A DNA stretch of 64,000 bases from Adiantum capillus-veneris. Lineage: Eukaryota > Streptophyta > Polypodiopsida > Polypodiales > Pteridaceae. Each line of letters opens with the position of its first letter. The stretch's first letter is position 1. The notes under the pieces were generated by a model that saw only the letters and a program-made list of their open reading frames with translations, was not told the DNA's origin and made no database searches. The DNA lies in the NCBI GenBank assembly GCA_014529385.2, contig CM043968.1:2386501-2450500 (forward strand), in the 5' to 3' direction. Position numbers and translations under genes: made by a program. This document shows, in pieces, positions 1 through 11,087 of this stretch.

Positions 1-1400
1 CCGTAAAACGATGCATATCGAAGAAGGCGGTCCATTTTACCAACCTCGTGTCTATAGCGGTCTCTTTGCACTCTTTTATTTCCCCTTTGAAGGGGCCGAG
101 ATAGAGCTGAAGAGGCAAGGTACCCATGGTGACGGGCGAAAACGGGACCTATGCAGAGCGTAGCTCCGCGTGTTGCCTCTGCATCTCTGCTAATTGTTGT
201 TGCAATTTAGTTACGAGAGACGCATCGGAGGCAGTTGGCGGGAGAGAAAAATCCTCGTGAGCCATGCGGAGAAGCATTGTGTGATGCCATGGCGCTTAGA
301 TATGCAAGCGTGGGAGTATGTATTAGAGATTCGCTTGGAAAATACACCCAAGACACAAAAAAGCGGTACTAAGCAAGAGAGATGGATAGGGTGTAGGAGA
401 TAAAGCGAGCTTGAGGAGTTATGTGGACAAGAGAGTGCTTCTGGCTAGAGGGGTGTTGCGCTCACACTCGCGGTGTGGTTTAAATAGAAGAGTGGGGGGA
501 GGTATCTGCGGTAGAATAATTTGTGGCTTTTAAAGGGTTTTCAAACCTCTTAAATAAAGAGTGGGCATTACTGTTATAAGTTGGGCGGCTAGGTTTTAAA
601 ATGGGCGGCGTGTACGTTAAAAAATGGTCAAAATAATATGAAGGGGTAAGAGAAAACTTCTTTTGATAAAAAAAATCGAAGGAGCATGTAGCTGCCCTAT
701 GGTCGGTCGCTTTGCCGCCCGACTGCACCGCCTCTACGCACCACCCGGAAGTTAAGCTGCCTCACCGCCCTGTCTGAGCACCTCCTCACCACCCTATCTG
801 TGGGCCGCCTCACAGCTCCCTCCTGTAGTGCCAACACGCCGTCTCATAGCTCCTTGTTGCAGTGCCGACGCGTCGCCTCACAACTCCCTATTCGGCTAGC
901 ACAGCGCCGTTGCCTGTGCTAGCCTGACCTACCGCCTATGCGCCTTGCCCGTGCCTCACCTGCCGATTCTCCATGGCACAACCACCGTAGCTGGCCCACC
1001 TCCGTGCGTCAACTGCAACACATGGACGATGTTTATACCGCTTGCGTAGAGCGACCATTGGTAGACTCTCCAATTGCATACGGAGGGGCTGCCATGTCCC
1101 TGGAGTGGCTCCTAGGGACACCCTCAAGCAAAAATGGTCATGGAGAGGTAAGACAAGACATACCAAGTATCCATGCGACTGCCACTGGCAAATCAACATT
1201 CTACACACGAGAATCCGTAAAAAGAGCTCACCAGACTCCCACCACCGGCTAGCATGTGTCCCCCTTTCCTCCTCTCTCGCTAGTAGCATCCCATACCACC
1301 CTATGCGAAAGTTGGAAAATTTGTCAGGCTAGACCATCACGGCCCCATGAGCTCTAGTGGTTTTGTGCACATAGCCATGTCGTGCATACGAGCAGGGTGA
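1..1400. other. Unassigned sequence, no gene recognised
   Basis: No reading frame in this stretch shows a recognisable domain. The longest frames are about 100-117 codons, overlap on both strands around 936-1330, and have low-complexity, Arg/Cys-rich translations, which is typical of chance frames in GC-rich DNA. It could be the internal or leader part of the minus-strand LTR element proposed at 1401-1800, but nothing in it proves this. Confidence 0.4.
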
Positions 1401-1800
1401 GGCTCTGGTACCATTATTAGTCCCTCGCCGGATCCATCCTGCACACATGACATGACACAAGCCAAACTCACACCTAGACACACGTAATGAGCGGACATCA
1501 GGCTCACCTACCAACCATAGAACCAATACGGGCTCACCCTTGAGCTTGGGAGCTTGCAGCCAAGCAGGCTAGCCTCTATCCTAAGGGCTTGGTGTCCCAT
1601 ACCACCTAGCCCACACCAGTACGGGTGTGCAGGCAGAGCTGCCAAGGGCCAAGAGTGCAAGTGTGATGATCACACAAGATACCTCACAAATGAGGCTCAA
1701 GTCCTATTTATAGGACTTCATAATCTAAGGACCAGGTTCTCACTGGCTGGACATACCGCAAGCGCCCATCCTGATGTCTAGGGCCGTAACAATGGTGGTA
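1401..1800 (-). mobile_element. Possible minus-strand LTR end with primer-binding site
   Basis: Read on the minus strand, positions 1413-1401 give TGGTACCAGAGCC, one base different from the usual plant retroelement primer-binding site complementary to initiator Met-tRNA. To the right, at about 1703-1714, the minus strand carries a TATA-like CCTATAAATAGG, the spacing expected for a U3/R promoter upstream of a PBS. Clear TG...CA ends and a second LTR were not found, so the boundaries are approximate and the call is tentative. Confidence 0.35.
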
Positions 1801-1811
1801 ACGGTTCTCCT

Positions 1812-2425
1812 CTAGAGAATGATGCGACATAAGCTCCTCTTGATGAAGTTGATGCATCCTTTTGTTTCTTCTCCTCGGCTTGAAGAGAGTTGATGACGTC
1901 TTGAAGTGTTGGGGCAAGAGCTTTCTCTCTCCTCAAGGATAGTGACTAAGTGATCATATGAAGGTGGCAATGCATTAAAAATGACGGCCACTTTGTCATC
2001 TACGGGGACTCCACAGTTGATGTAGGTAAGTTGAGCGATGATGCTCTTAAGTCTGTTAACTATGCTAGCTATGTCCTCTACACCCATGGTAAGTTTGTAA
2101 AGTTGCCGTTTAAGGCTAACTTTGCTTCTTTTAGCTCTAGTCCTAAAATTTTGCGCGAGGACAACCCATGCTTCCTCATTGTCGTGAAGTGAGGTGATGA
2201 TGATGCCGAGTGCTTGCTCATCTTTTTCTACATCTACTGCAACTATTGCCCTAGTTTGTGTGCTTTTTTGATTGGTTGATGGTGGTTTGACTACTGTCCA
2301 TAAAGTTTTCTTCATTGAATATTGGTTTGCCAGGTATGAAAATCCTCGCCATTAAATTTGGCACTACGCTTCTCCTCGATTGTGCCTTGAGGACGGTCTT
2401 ATCTCGAAGACTCTCCTTTCCTCTT
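1812..2425 (-). pseudogene. Degenerate Ty1/copia gag (UBN2-type) fragment
   Basis: The minus strand encodes a copia-type Gag core. Near 2360-2320 it reads KFNGEDFHTWQ, the usual N-terminal Gag motif, followed by a stop and frame change. A 167-codon frame from 2315 to 1812 then holds the helical part, with an LTSLHDNE-like segment (here ITSLHDNEEAW), LKRQLYKLTM, and the conserved INALPPSYDHLVTIL-like segment (here FNALPPSYDHLVTIL). Gag packages element RNA into virus-like particles. The frame is broken, no protease or pol follows, and it stops about 400 bp short of the LTR-like sequence at 1401-1800. It is probably the gag of the element whose 5' LTR is at 3461-3862. Confidence 0.7.
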
Positions 2426-3445
2426 ACAAGCGCACAATCACCTCTCAGTATGTTGTGTAGGGATGCAATTTCTTTTAATACAAAGTGGGAAGAGAAAGAG
2501 AGAAACAAAATTTCCCTTTAATGTGAAGTATTGCTTCACCTAGGGTGAAGTCATCCTTCACAATAGAGAATACTGTTTTTTGAACTTTCTTTGATTCGCT
2601 TTGAAGCTCCGATTCTCTGACTCTGCTTGCTGTGGGAACTCCCTCTTAATAGAGAGCAACACCTCCCCATAGAGACTCCCTTGCTGGTTTGACCACATCG
2701 GGGGAAGGCACACTTTGTAGTGAGCTTCTTTGCAAAAGGGCGTGCTCACAGGAGCAGCCCCCTCTTGATCCAAATTGGTATCAACCTTGCTTAAGCGCTT
2801 TGGTCACGTCTGTGACCGGATCGAATCAAAAAGGTGGTGTCGACTTCTCACAGGTAGTGCCGAGTGTTCGGCTGGCAACACTCACGGACCCAAACAGTTA
2901 TGCAATCCACTTGAGGGCCAAGTAGAGTTCCTCCCAGATTCCCTCATCCAAAATGGCCAAGGCTTTTGAAACCCACAACCCTCAGTCTAGGGCTATAACC
3001 ACTTGGCCATGTGCGTTTGCTTGTGTGAGAAGTTCACAAAGGAAAGTCTTATTCCCAGTTTTGCAGAGAGCTTCACAAACACACCCTAAATTAGGAATTC
3101 AATTGGATGGGCTAATCAACTCCAAATTAAGAGCTTGAGGGTTCATCAAAGAGATCTTGGAGAGGATTTTGAGCTATGGATTCCACGACACAAGATGGTA
3201 ATTTTATTAAGGAGAAATTATGCAAAAAAAGTTGCCATAAAAGTGAAACTAATTATGCAATTAGAAGACTCTACTATCTTCCCAATCAATGCTCATGAAT
3301 CATGGAGAGTAGTGGCTCATTGGGGTTGCCAAAAACGTGTTGTCACATAATCAATTAGATAGAGATTAATTGAAGGTTAACTAACTAGTGTGCTTAAAAC
3401 TAGGAGGATCTAATTAGCGAGATTAGGAGATGCTAATCTCATCAT
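2426..3445 (-). other. Leader/untranslated part of the minus-strand copia remnant
   Basis: This sequence lies between the gag fragment and the PBS/LTR at 3446-3862 and would be the element's 5' leader if both belong together. Small frames here (60-85 codons) have no recognisable domain. I see no CtpA exon in it. Confidence 0.4.
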
Positions 3446-3862
3446 AGCTCTGATATTATATGTTAGGTTTAGGGTGGATAATAGAGAGTTGCAATCATAG
3501 TAATAACATGCTAATAACAATGCTAATTGCTCAATGGAAGTTGATTAGAGTGTAGACACAAAATTACTGAGTACAAAAGAGGTGCTTATATAGCACTAGG
3601 GAGGTAGCATGTGCTTACTTTATCCATGGAAACTTGGAACAACCTATTCTAAGAGCCAAACTCGAATTTGCATATTTAGGGGTTTTATTCATGCCTACAT
3701 GACTTTTACATGTGATATTATGTTTTAGAAATGTCCCACATGGGATAGCCTATGCCCAATTTCTCTTTTGGCAATGCTGCACATGCCATATGCCACTTAG
3801 GATGCCCAGTAGATAGGGACATGCTCCATGGTGACTTTAGGACAAAGCCCATGAACCTTACA
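3446..3862 (-). mobile_element. LTR (minus orientation) with PBS
   Basis: The LTR is proposed at 3461-3862. On the minus strand it begins TGTAAGGTTCATGG and ends CCTAAACCTAACA, giving TG...CA termini. The minus strand then continues with TAATATCAGAGCT at 3458-3446, a slightly altered initiator-Met PBS. A TATA-like GCTATATAAGC occurs at about 3592-3583 on the minus strand. The right LTR edge lies only about 80 bp before the first visible CtpA exon, so this element sits in the intron upstream of that exon. No matching 3' LTR was found, so it is a truncated insertion. Confidence 0.55.
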
Positions 3863-3945
3863 TTTGTCTGCTTCCTTAGAAAGTAAAACAAAAGCTTGTT
3901 TAACCTCTTAGAAGGATTAATTTTTCTTGTCGTTTCTTCTTGCAG

Positions 3946-5274
3946 AATAAGTGGGAGGACGTCCTCAGAAGGCCAATCCCAAGTAGAATGGCTGCGTATG
4001 ATATTATCAAGAAAATGCTTTCAGAGTTACACGATCCTTATACAAGATTCATTACCCCTGCAGAGGTTCATTTTCTCCTTAATCGATAAATGTTTAATAG
4101 TGAACTGTGCAACCACTTTCACTAGTAGACACCGTCATTGAAAAACATTAGATTGTGGGCATCCTCCTTTGTAATTTGAGTGATTGTGCATTAGCCTAGT
4201 CAGCAACCAGTCTGAGTAGTTTTCAAGAAAATCAAGAGTCCCTTTTCCCAAAGATATAGTTATCTATTCACATGGATTTACATGGCTAAAAATCATCTTC
4301 TCACTGCAGGACCTCGTCTGTTTCTGACAGTTAAAACAACTTTCAAAGTATGACATGACCGGTATTGGGATTAGCATTGGAGAGGCTGGGGATGAGGATA
4401 ATGATGCAACTTTGCGTGTGGTTGGGGTAGTGCTTGGAAGTTCAGGTCAATTGGCAGGTATCAAACAGGTGATGAACTGGAAGCCATAAGTGATATGCAT
4501 TGTGTGTTGAAGAATGGCATCTTCTCTAAACTGTTTTCCTGCCGTGTCTTGAAAGGGCGATGAGATTTTGTCTGTCAATGGAGTAGACATACATGGAAAG
4601 TCTGCCTTTGAAGCATCTTCACTCATACAAGGCATAAAAGGAACATTTGTCTCTGTAGAGGTTTGAGGTCTAAACTTATCACAAATTTCAAAATGTAGAC
4701 CTGCAGGTGCATTCTCCTTTTTTGTGAAACCTTGAGTTGTATCTAGGCCTTTTTGATAGGTGCGGCATGGACTGTGCAAAGACACTCAGTCATTATCTAT
4801 TGAGCGAAAACAAACTGTACAGACTCCAGTTTATTTTCGCTTGGAGCATAGAGGAGGTGATCTCTTGGGATACATTCACTTGAAAGAATTCAATGCTGTA
4901 GCAAGGCGACATCTGGTTACAGGTATTCTATTCTGGACGTGATCTTGTTTTCAAGGAAATGCGATGTATTTTTGATTTCCTTGTATTCTTTTCTGGTCAA
5001 TGTTAAAGTTTTTTATTTCTTGGCAATTCATGTGCAGCAATGAACAAACTTACAGCAGCAGGTGCCACTTCCTTTGTGTTAGACTTAAGGAACAACCCTG
5101 GTGGTCTGGTCCAGGTTATTCTATTCTATGTGAAACTATTCCCAATCTGACACATCGTGTCAGACCTTCTGATAAGACTTTGTTGGTTAATTCAATAAGT
5201 GATCATTTTTTCATGTTCTTTTTGAGCAGGTTGGCGTTGAGATTGCGAGGCTTTTCCTGGACAAAGGAGATACA
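3946..5274 (+). CDS. ctpA: CtpA-like C-terminal processing peptidase, 5' exon cluster (partial gene)
   Basis: Six exons are inferred: 3946-4065, 4331-4468, 4556-4660, 4760-4922, 5038-5114 and 5230-5274. Each has an AG acceptor and GT donor, and the phases join without a stop. The product is a carboxyl-terminal processing peptidase (MEROPS S41, tail-specific protease). The plant lumenal enzyme of this family trims the D1 precursor of photosystem II, and this copy most resembles the CtpA paralogue group rather than the best-studied D1 enzyme. Visible hallmarks, in order: an N-terminal helical segment (KKMLSELHDPYTRFITPAE), a PDZ domain over exons 2-3 (YDMTGIGISIG, then GDEILSVNG), the GYIHLKEFN segment, and the cap/core motif VLDLRNNPGGLVQ in exon 5. 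The 5' exons with transit peptide are not seen, so the gene is partial. It continues after a 26-kb intron at 31632. Confidence 0.9.
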
Positions 5275-5721
5275 GTATGGTTTTAAACCTTCTTCCTGCT
5301 TAGGATGGTCTTCTGTGACAATCTGAAATTGTCAAGACTCACTGAAAAGAAAGTATTCTAAAATCTGCCACAAGTTTGCCAGTTCAGACCTTTTTTCCTC
5401 TTTATCATATCTGCCGCAAGGTCACAAGTTGGGACCATTCTTTATTGAATAAGCCAGAAGGTCGTATATTTGGACCTTGACTTCCTGTGTAAGGGTCAAT
5501 TTTTCCTGATGAAAGTAAGGTGACTGCTAAGCATTTGGCCATGTTGATATCTGATTCAGGCTTCCTTCATTTGTTTCTTATGGTTTCCAAGAAAAAGATC
5601 CTTCCATTAGCTAATAAAAACTGCCCAGTGGGCTACAAACTGCCCCGACAAGAGGGGGCTACATCAGAATGTGGGGAGACTCTCTCAGTGAAACAGTGAG
5701 ATATGTACATTGATGGCTAAA

Positions 5722-6735
5722 TTAGGATATGGGAGGAGGAAACAACCACACAGATGGGTGGTAATGCAATCTAGGAGCCCCATGGACCATGGTGTAGAAA
5801 GGCCCTGGTCGCCAGGTCGTAGGACTGCCTCGCAGCGCTCCCACATGCGGTCGGGCTGCCCTGAAGCCTCTCAAACTGTCCTCTATGAGTGTATGGATCA
5901 GCTCCAGTCTGCTGCTCTGGTGACAAATCCAGGCCAACCTGGCATCCCAAGTAACAAAGTGGTGTCCCTGGAGGGATCCAACAAAAGCCCTCGTCGTTAG
6001 GCGATGAATCAGCCATGGGAGCATCACCAACCCAAAAAACCACTATCTTTCTCTAGTTGATCAATACTGTGATGCACAACAGAACGCCTCCAGTGCCTGC
6101 TCACAACTGTGCAAATTGGCCTCACAGCCCTCCAGAAACATGCTCAAGGCATTAACTAACTGAGCGTCCAAGAGCTCCTCTCCTCGAATGGATAACTGTA
6201 TGTAGGCCGTGCAAACCAACCTCCTGTGAAGGCAGAAATCTGCTCATCGCCTCTGCGTAGAAAAGAAACAAGAAGGGGGCAAGAAGGCAGCCCTACCGTA
6301 CTGAGTGTGTAAGCATGAAGCGTTCGCCTCGACCCTATCAGCAGCACCTGAGTGTGAGCACATATATAAAGAGTAGACACACCTCTGATCCATGCATCTA
6401 ACAAACGCATCCTGCGCATAGTGCCCTCAAGGAAGCCCTAGTCAACTCTGTCCTAGGCCTTCTCAAAGTCGAGGAAGAGCACCGTAAGATCCTCTTCTCG
6501 AAGGCGAACAAGCGCAGTCGTCTCCCAAAAAGTGAAGATGTTATCAAGGATATTACGCTCCTTTACAAAGCCCGTCCAAGTCTCATGTATGATGCTCTCC
6601 AGTAGTGGCTGAATTTTCAAACTCAGAGCCTTCACAAGAATTTTGTATGCTGAGTTGGGAACCGTGATGGGTGGAATCTCGTCTAGGGAGCTCCCTTCCT
6701 TGGGGATGAGATAGATCAAAGTTGAAACCCTCACT
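5722..6735 (-). pseudogene. Decayed LINE reverse transcriptase fragment, family A
   Basis: The minus strand carries pieces of the same LINE ORF2 found at 22226-25159. From 6715 to 6453 it encodes LIYLIPKEGSSLDE, SAYKILVKAL and FVKERNILDNIFTFWE, and from about 6040 to 5860 IPPGTPLCYLGCQVGLDLSP. These correspond to reverse transcriptase fingers/palm and the segment after it. Between them the frame shifts repeatedly and the middle of the palm is short or scrambled, so the copy is dead. It is antisense to the CtpA gene, as is the full-length relative. The 5' part (endonuclease) is missing, consistent with the usual 5' truncation of LINE insertions. Confidence 0.8.
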
Positions 6736-6995
6736 CTGGGTATGGGCATGCACGGCCACACACACTAGGAGCTAGGGGGTTATGGTCGCGTGTGAGCCGC
6801 CCCTTAAAGATTAAAATAAGGGGATAAGGTGTTGGTGCCAAGTGGCAAGAATGGGGAACAATTCCCCATGCAGCTAACGGCGCGCGAGGGGCTGTGAGAG
6901 GGGAGTGGAGGAGCCGTGTATGTGGGTAGCTCTTGGAAGTAGAGCACGCCATGACGCCATTGCCAACAGCTTGGTGCAAAAGTGGTATCAGAGCC
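6736..6995 (+). mobile_element. Possible LTR end with plant-type PBS
   Basis: The exact sequence TGGTATCAGAGCC lies at 6983-6995 on the plus strand, the standard initiator-Met PBS of plant LTR elements. The roughly 240 bp before it would be the 3' part of an LTR, but no TG start or partner LTR could be identified. A gypsy pol scrap in the same orientation at 8100-8471 could belong to the same broken element. Confidence 0.45.
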
Positions 6996-7085
6996 TCCTC
7001 AACTTCTGTCGTCGCTAATTACCCTCCCCAACCTCATCAGTTGCGCTGGCTGCTATTATTCTTTTGTCGACAGCCAACAGGAGCC

Positions 7086-7618
7086 ACAGGCCGGCCTTGT
7101 CACTATATGGCACGGATCTATCCAGGGGGGATCTAAGGCCCAAATTTGCCGGCGCGAGGCGGCTTTAATCTCGGCCGTCGGATCACGTAGTGAACTGGGG
7201 GTGAACTCGGGGTGAACTAGGGGTGAACTCGGGGCAAAAATGGCGCCCCGAATTCACTCCTAGTTCACCCCTAGTTCACCCGCCTCGCGGGGTGTGGGTC
7301 GAACCTGGGACGCCTCGGTTGCCACACGAATGCCCTACCACCACGCTAACGCGCGTCATTGTCCATGTTGGCATGGCACATGATCATATCCTAGTTTCGG
7401 CGCCCCTAGTTCACCCCCAGTTCACCCACCCCTAGCCTACCCGCCCCTAGTTCACCGTTAGTTCACCCTCAGTTCACCCCCAGTTCACCCACCCCTAGTT
7501 CACCCCTAGTTCACTGTGTGATCCGACGGCGGAGATTAAAGCCGCCTTGCCCCCCAAATTTGGGCCCTAGATCCCCTCTAACCCGGAACCGTGCCATATA
7601 GTGACGAGGACAGGCCGG
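7086..7618. mobile_element. MULE-type foldback MITE with 9-bp target duplication
   Basis: The element spans 7095-7609 (515 bp) and is flanked by the 9-bp direct repeat ACAGGCCGG at 7086-7094 and 7610-7618. Its ends are inverted copies: the left begins CCTTGTCACTATATGGCAC, the right ends GTGCCATATAGTGACGAGG. The inverted similarity continues for roughly 110 bp inward, through CCCAAATTTG, GGCGGCTTTAATCTC and GCCGTCGGATCAC. The centre holds degenerate repeats of AGTTCACCCC and its complement GGGGTGAACT. A 9-bp duplication with long terminal inverted repeats is the signature of Mutator-like elements. There is no transposase, so it is non-autonomous. It inserted just downstream of the PBS at 6983. 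Confidence 0.88.
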
Positions 7619-8099
7619 TTGACTTCATGCCCATGTGCTCAAGGCCCGATACCTCACACTTCGCCACTTAACGCCCGTAGCTGAGCATAAGCTGGAAGTT
7701 TTTCAAGCTATAACCCTACACCCTCAACGCTCGCGCCTTGTGCTTCTGCGAGTGAGGCACCAACCTCATAGTCTTCTCGGTTATATCTGCAATTACCTGC
7801 AACCTGGTTTACTTACCGCTCTTTGTAGCTGGCACACAACCTCTCGAAAGCATATTTAGAATTTAAGGAGGGCTTCCCAAATCATTGAAGATATGAGCTC
7901 GGCAATCGAAGCACAATAGCTCGTTAAACCAAGTACAGTAGCTTGTCAAGCTTCAAAGTTGACGTAATACTGGTATCAGCCTTGTTGAAGCATAAAAAAA
8001 CATAAAGAGCATGAAAGCTTATCCATCACCATTGACACTTTCAAGACACGCCACATAGTTACAGTTCCTAAATAGAATATCTAAGTGACTTTCCAATAA
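7619..8099. other. Unassigned spacer
   Basis: No recognisable coding or repeat structure is seen between the MITE and the gypsy pol scrap. It may be internal sequence of the broken plus-strand LTR element whose PBS is at 6983. Confidence 0.3.
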
Positions 8100-8471
8100 A
8101 AAAGAATTGAAAGATCGTAAGGCGAGATGTGTTGAACTCCTACAAGAGTTAGATTATGAGCTTAGGTATTGTAAAAGGAAATATAATGTAGTAGCAGATT
8201 CCCTTAGCAGGATGCCTATGATCAATGAATTGAGTTTTACTCGATTCAATAGTGATCTGCTTGAATCATTAAGAGGGAAATGTCAGGTTGATCTGCATAT
8301 TCCAAGATATGGGAAACCATTCAGAAAGGGGATCCAAGACAAGAGGTTTCCAATGAGAAGAAAGCATCGACGGGTGCTTTAGAAGGATTCAAGTGGAAGA
8401 ATTTTGCCATAGATAATGGCTATTTACTCTACAAAGGTAGGGTATGTGTCCCAAAAGATGAAGAGATTATG
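8100..8471 (+). pseudogene. Ty3/gypsy pol scrap: RNase H end and integrase zinc-binding start
   Basis: A frame from 8107 encodes VVADSLSRMP, the end of gypsy RNase H (the usual NVVADALSR motif). After a frameshift near 8375, it reads YLLYKGRVCVPKDEEI, the start of the integrase HHCC domain. The match breaks off at 8471, exactly where an LTR-end sequence begins. This is a different gypsy lineage from the minus-strand element at 11-17 kb. It has no catalytic domain left. Confidence 0.75.
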
Positions 8472-8573
8472 TTACAGGCTTGGACACTCCAAGCGAAATC
8501 AATAGCAACACACGAATAGAAACTACAAAATCATTGAACTTGACGAGAGAGAAAGAAAGAAAGAAAGAAAGAT
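8472..8573 (-). mobile_element. LTR terminal fragment plus (GAAA)n tract
   Basis: From 8472 the plus strand reads TGTTACAGGCTTGGACACTC, nearly the same as the outer end of the gypsy LTR at 11088 (TGTAACAGACTTGGACACTC). About 75 bp resemble that LTR end loosely and then give way to a GAGAGAAAGAAAG microsatellite at about 8547-8573. It is probably the 3' tip of another minus-oriented LTR of that family, cut off by the LINE insertion to its right. Confidence 0.5.
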
Positions 8574-11087
8574 TTTTTAACGTCCATAAGAGGCTGAAAT
8601 CGTTCTATGAGACAAATCAAAGTACATGAAGTGGGTGTCCTCTGGATATCCATGAAGGATAAAAGGTACAAAGTAAAAAATATCTATCCTGTGTAATGAC
8701 TGAGGGAGGAGGAAAGTGATACAAGGGTGGGGGTGGAGCTCTAAACTGGGGAAAAGATGCAATCCTATATGCTGGGGTAAATACAATCATGAGAGAAAGT
8801 ACTATTCTATCTCTAGCTCCATCTAGTCCCATAGTCAGGGTGCAGGACATGATGCATGGGTGGGTGGGGTGTGAACAATCCGTGTAGGACGGGGGCTGGA
8901 TCTGCAAAAGCCCATATGTGTCTCTCCTCTAGAGAACTGTAGTAGCGCTCCTGGACCTCTTGGATTTCTCTCTGGTGAAGTCGGGTGCCCTACATCCATG
9001 GGTGCGTGGGCGTCTGTGAGCTCGGACCTCCTCAGCCTGCTATAGGGTCACTCCTCTCTGAGTAGTCTGGGGTGATGGTGCTGCTGTGGCCCTCTGGAAG
9101 AAGTCTGTGAGCTGTGTCTGACGCTCGTCTCTCACAGTTGATGGTGTCTGAAGAAGAAAGTCCCGGTGCTGCTGTGCCTCTATGAGGAAGCGGCCGAACT
9201 GTCGCTGGTCTGGACTCAAGAATTTGATGTAAGGTGGGCTGATCTACAAACAAGGTCGGGTATCCTGTCTCTGATCTCCTCATATGCTCTACATTTGCAT
9301 ACAAAATGCTCCTCACTCTCAATCTTTGCTGTGCAAAGTCTGCATATATCCTCTGTGCTCTGGGGACATGTGCAGCTCTCCCTGCCTCGATCTCTAGCTG
9401 GTGTGATGATACTTTGAGCTGTCCAATGGCGACCCATGCTCTATGTGGCATGTAGACGTCCATGTATCTCGGTCCTTGGATGAACACATCTACTAGAATG
9501 GTTAGGAAGTGATCTTTGTAGTACTTCCTCTTCGCGGGAAGAGGCTCTTTGGGTGTGATCCATGTCTCTCAGATGTATATCTGCCAGAGGTCCTGTTTGA
9601 GAACTCTATTCCTCTCATGGTGTGAGAGGCGTATGTGTGGGGAGTCGGGATCATACTGAAAAGGAGGCAAGTTCGTGATGTCCAGGCCATGGGATGTAAA
9701 CCACTCTTGTAACCCGTGAGTACCATGCTCTCGTGTCCCCCTCTTGGTGTAGCTGTATCGATGCCTCGAAAGCTCTACGGTGAGTTTATCTGGTGGGAGC
9801 TCTCGCATGCGCTAGATGAAGCAAACTGTTTGGAAGAGGGCATTTACGAGCATCGAGGGTGCTGCTAACTCTACTCTGATAATGTCATGTGTATAGAGCA
9901 TAATATGAACTGGTATACCTGCTAAGTTTGATCTCGCCCCGCCTGCTCGTAGGATGTAATCTGATATCTCGTCGATGTAGAGGCCAAATAGAGTCGGGGA
10001 AAGGGGGCATCCTTGCTTCACACCAATGGTGCTAGCAATGGGATCCGACAGTCCACCTGGGCATCGCACTCTACCTATGACCTGTGCATACAAAGAATGA
10101 ATGGCCCATATCACCTCAGATGGTATTTGTAGCTCCTAGAGGCGCTGGAAGAGTCTCTCTTTGGGGATAGTGTCAAAAGCCTTCCGGAAATCCAGAAAGC
10201 AACAATAGAGTCTCCTCTTCCGTGCTTTCGTCCGTCGATCAGGCAACGAAGCACGAAGATGTGGTCGATGGTCGAGAAGGTGTGTTGAAAGCATGCTTGC
10301 CCTGGTGCGCGTAGCCTTGATGCCTCTGCATATGTGCTAAGCTTTGCCTCCAGAACTACCCCATATAGTTTGGCCAATGTGTGGCCAATCATGATAGTCC
10401 TGTAGTTCCTTGGGTCCAGGGTGTCGCGAGATTTGTGGATAGGCACAATGGTGTGCATGGCCACTCCTCTGGTAGTCCCTCAACCAATGCGCGGTTGAAG
10501 AGACGTGCTATCAAGGGGGAGAGGGTGTCTGCTGCATAGATGAGGTGCTCACTCTGTAATCCAGTGTGGTCTGCTCAGCGGCCATGTTGGAGGCGTCGAA
10601 TAGCCCTCTTCACCATACTAGATGTGAAGAAAGTCGAGGTGGTAGGTCGAGGGTCGGGTGGCTCCGGGATTAGTGGCTGCCCAGATATCTGGTATAGGCA
10701 CTCGGCATAGTCATGCCAGATCTGAGGGTCCTCCAAGGGGGTGGTAGGGCGTGGCTCTCTGAGAATCCTCCATGCGGTGGCGCAGTTTGTACTCATGAGA
10801 AGGTGGTAGAGCTCAAGGTCCTGCGCCTCTTCAAAAGCCCGCCGTTTGCGGCGTGTGATGGCCTTCATCTGTCGCCTGACCTCGCTCTCAGCGATCTCCA
10901 AGGCTCGTCGAGCCCGTAGCTGTCTGTATAGATCCATGCACTCCTCATCATACCATCGGTTTTGGGGCATCGTCCCAGAGGGTGGAGGTCTACCAGTGTG
11001 GGTAGTATCAGCTGAGGGCTGAGGTGTATAAAAGTGCGGAGAGCTGGCTAGTGACTGTAGAGAGTCCAGTGAAAGAGAGGGCAAGAT
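8574..11087 (-). pseudogene. LINE family B, 5'-truncated and frameshifted
   Basis: The minus strand from about 11080 to 9030 encodes a non-LTR reverse transcriptase in several frames. Order seen: a pre-RT helical region (RWYDEECMDLYRQLRARRAL, 10970-10900), the RT motif NYRTIMIGHTLAKLYG (about 10405), GVKQGCPLSPTLFGLYIDEI (about 10030-9975), a palm catalytic motif changed from the usual YADD to YTHD (about 9900), and a C-terminal zinc finger CRLCTAKIESEEHFVCKC (about 9345-9290). Frames change at least four times. It is unlike family A at 22-26 kb. There is no endonuclease, so it is 5'-truncated against the LTR at 11088. About 450 bp at 8574-9030 would be 3' untranslated sequence, with the GAAA tract as a possible tail. 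Confidence 0.8.

Noticed and set aside
938-1332. Overlapping frames of about 100 codons on both strands
   Set aside because: No domain, mirrored frames on both strands and biased composition. These are chance frames in GC-rich sequence.
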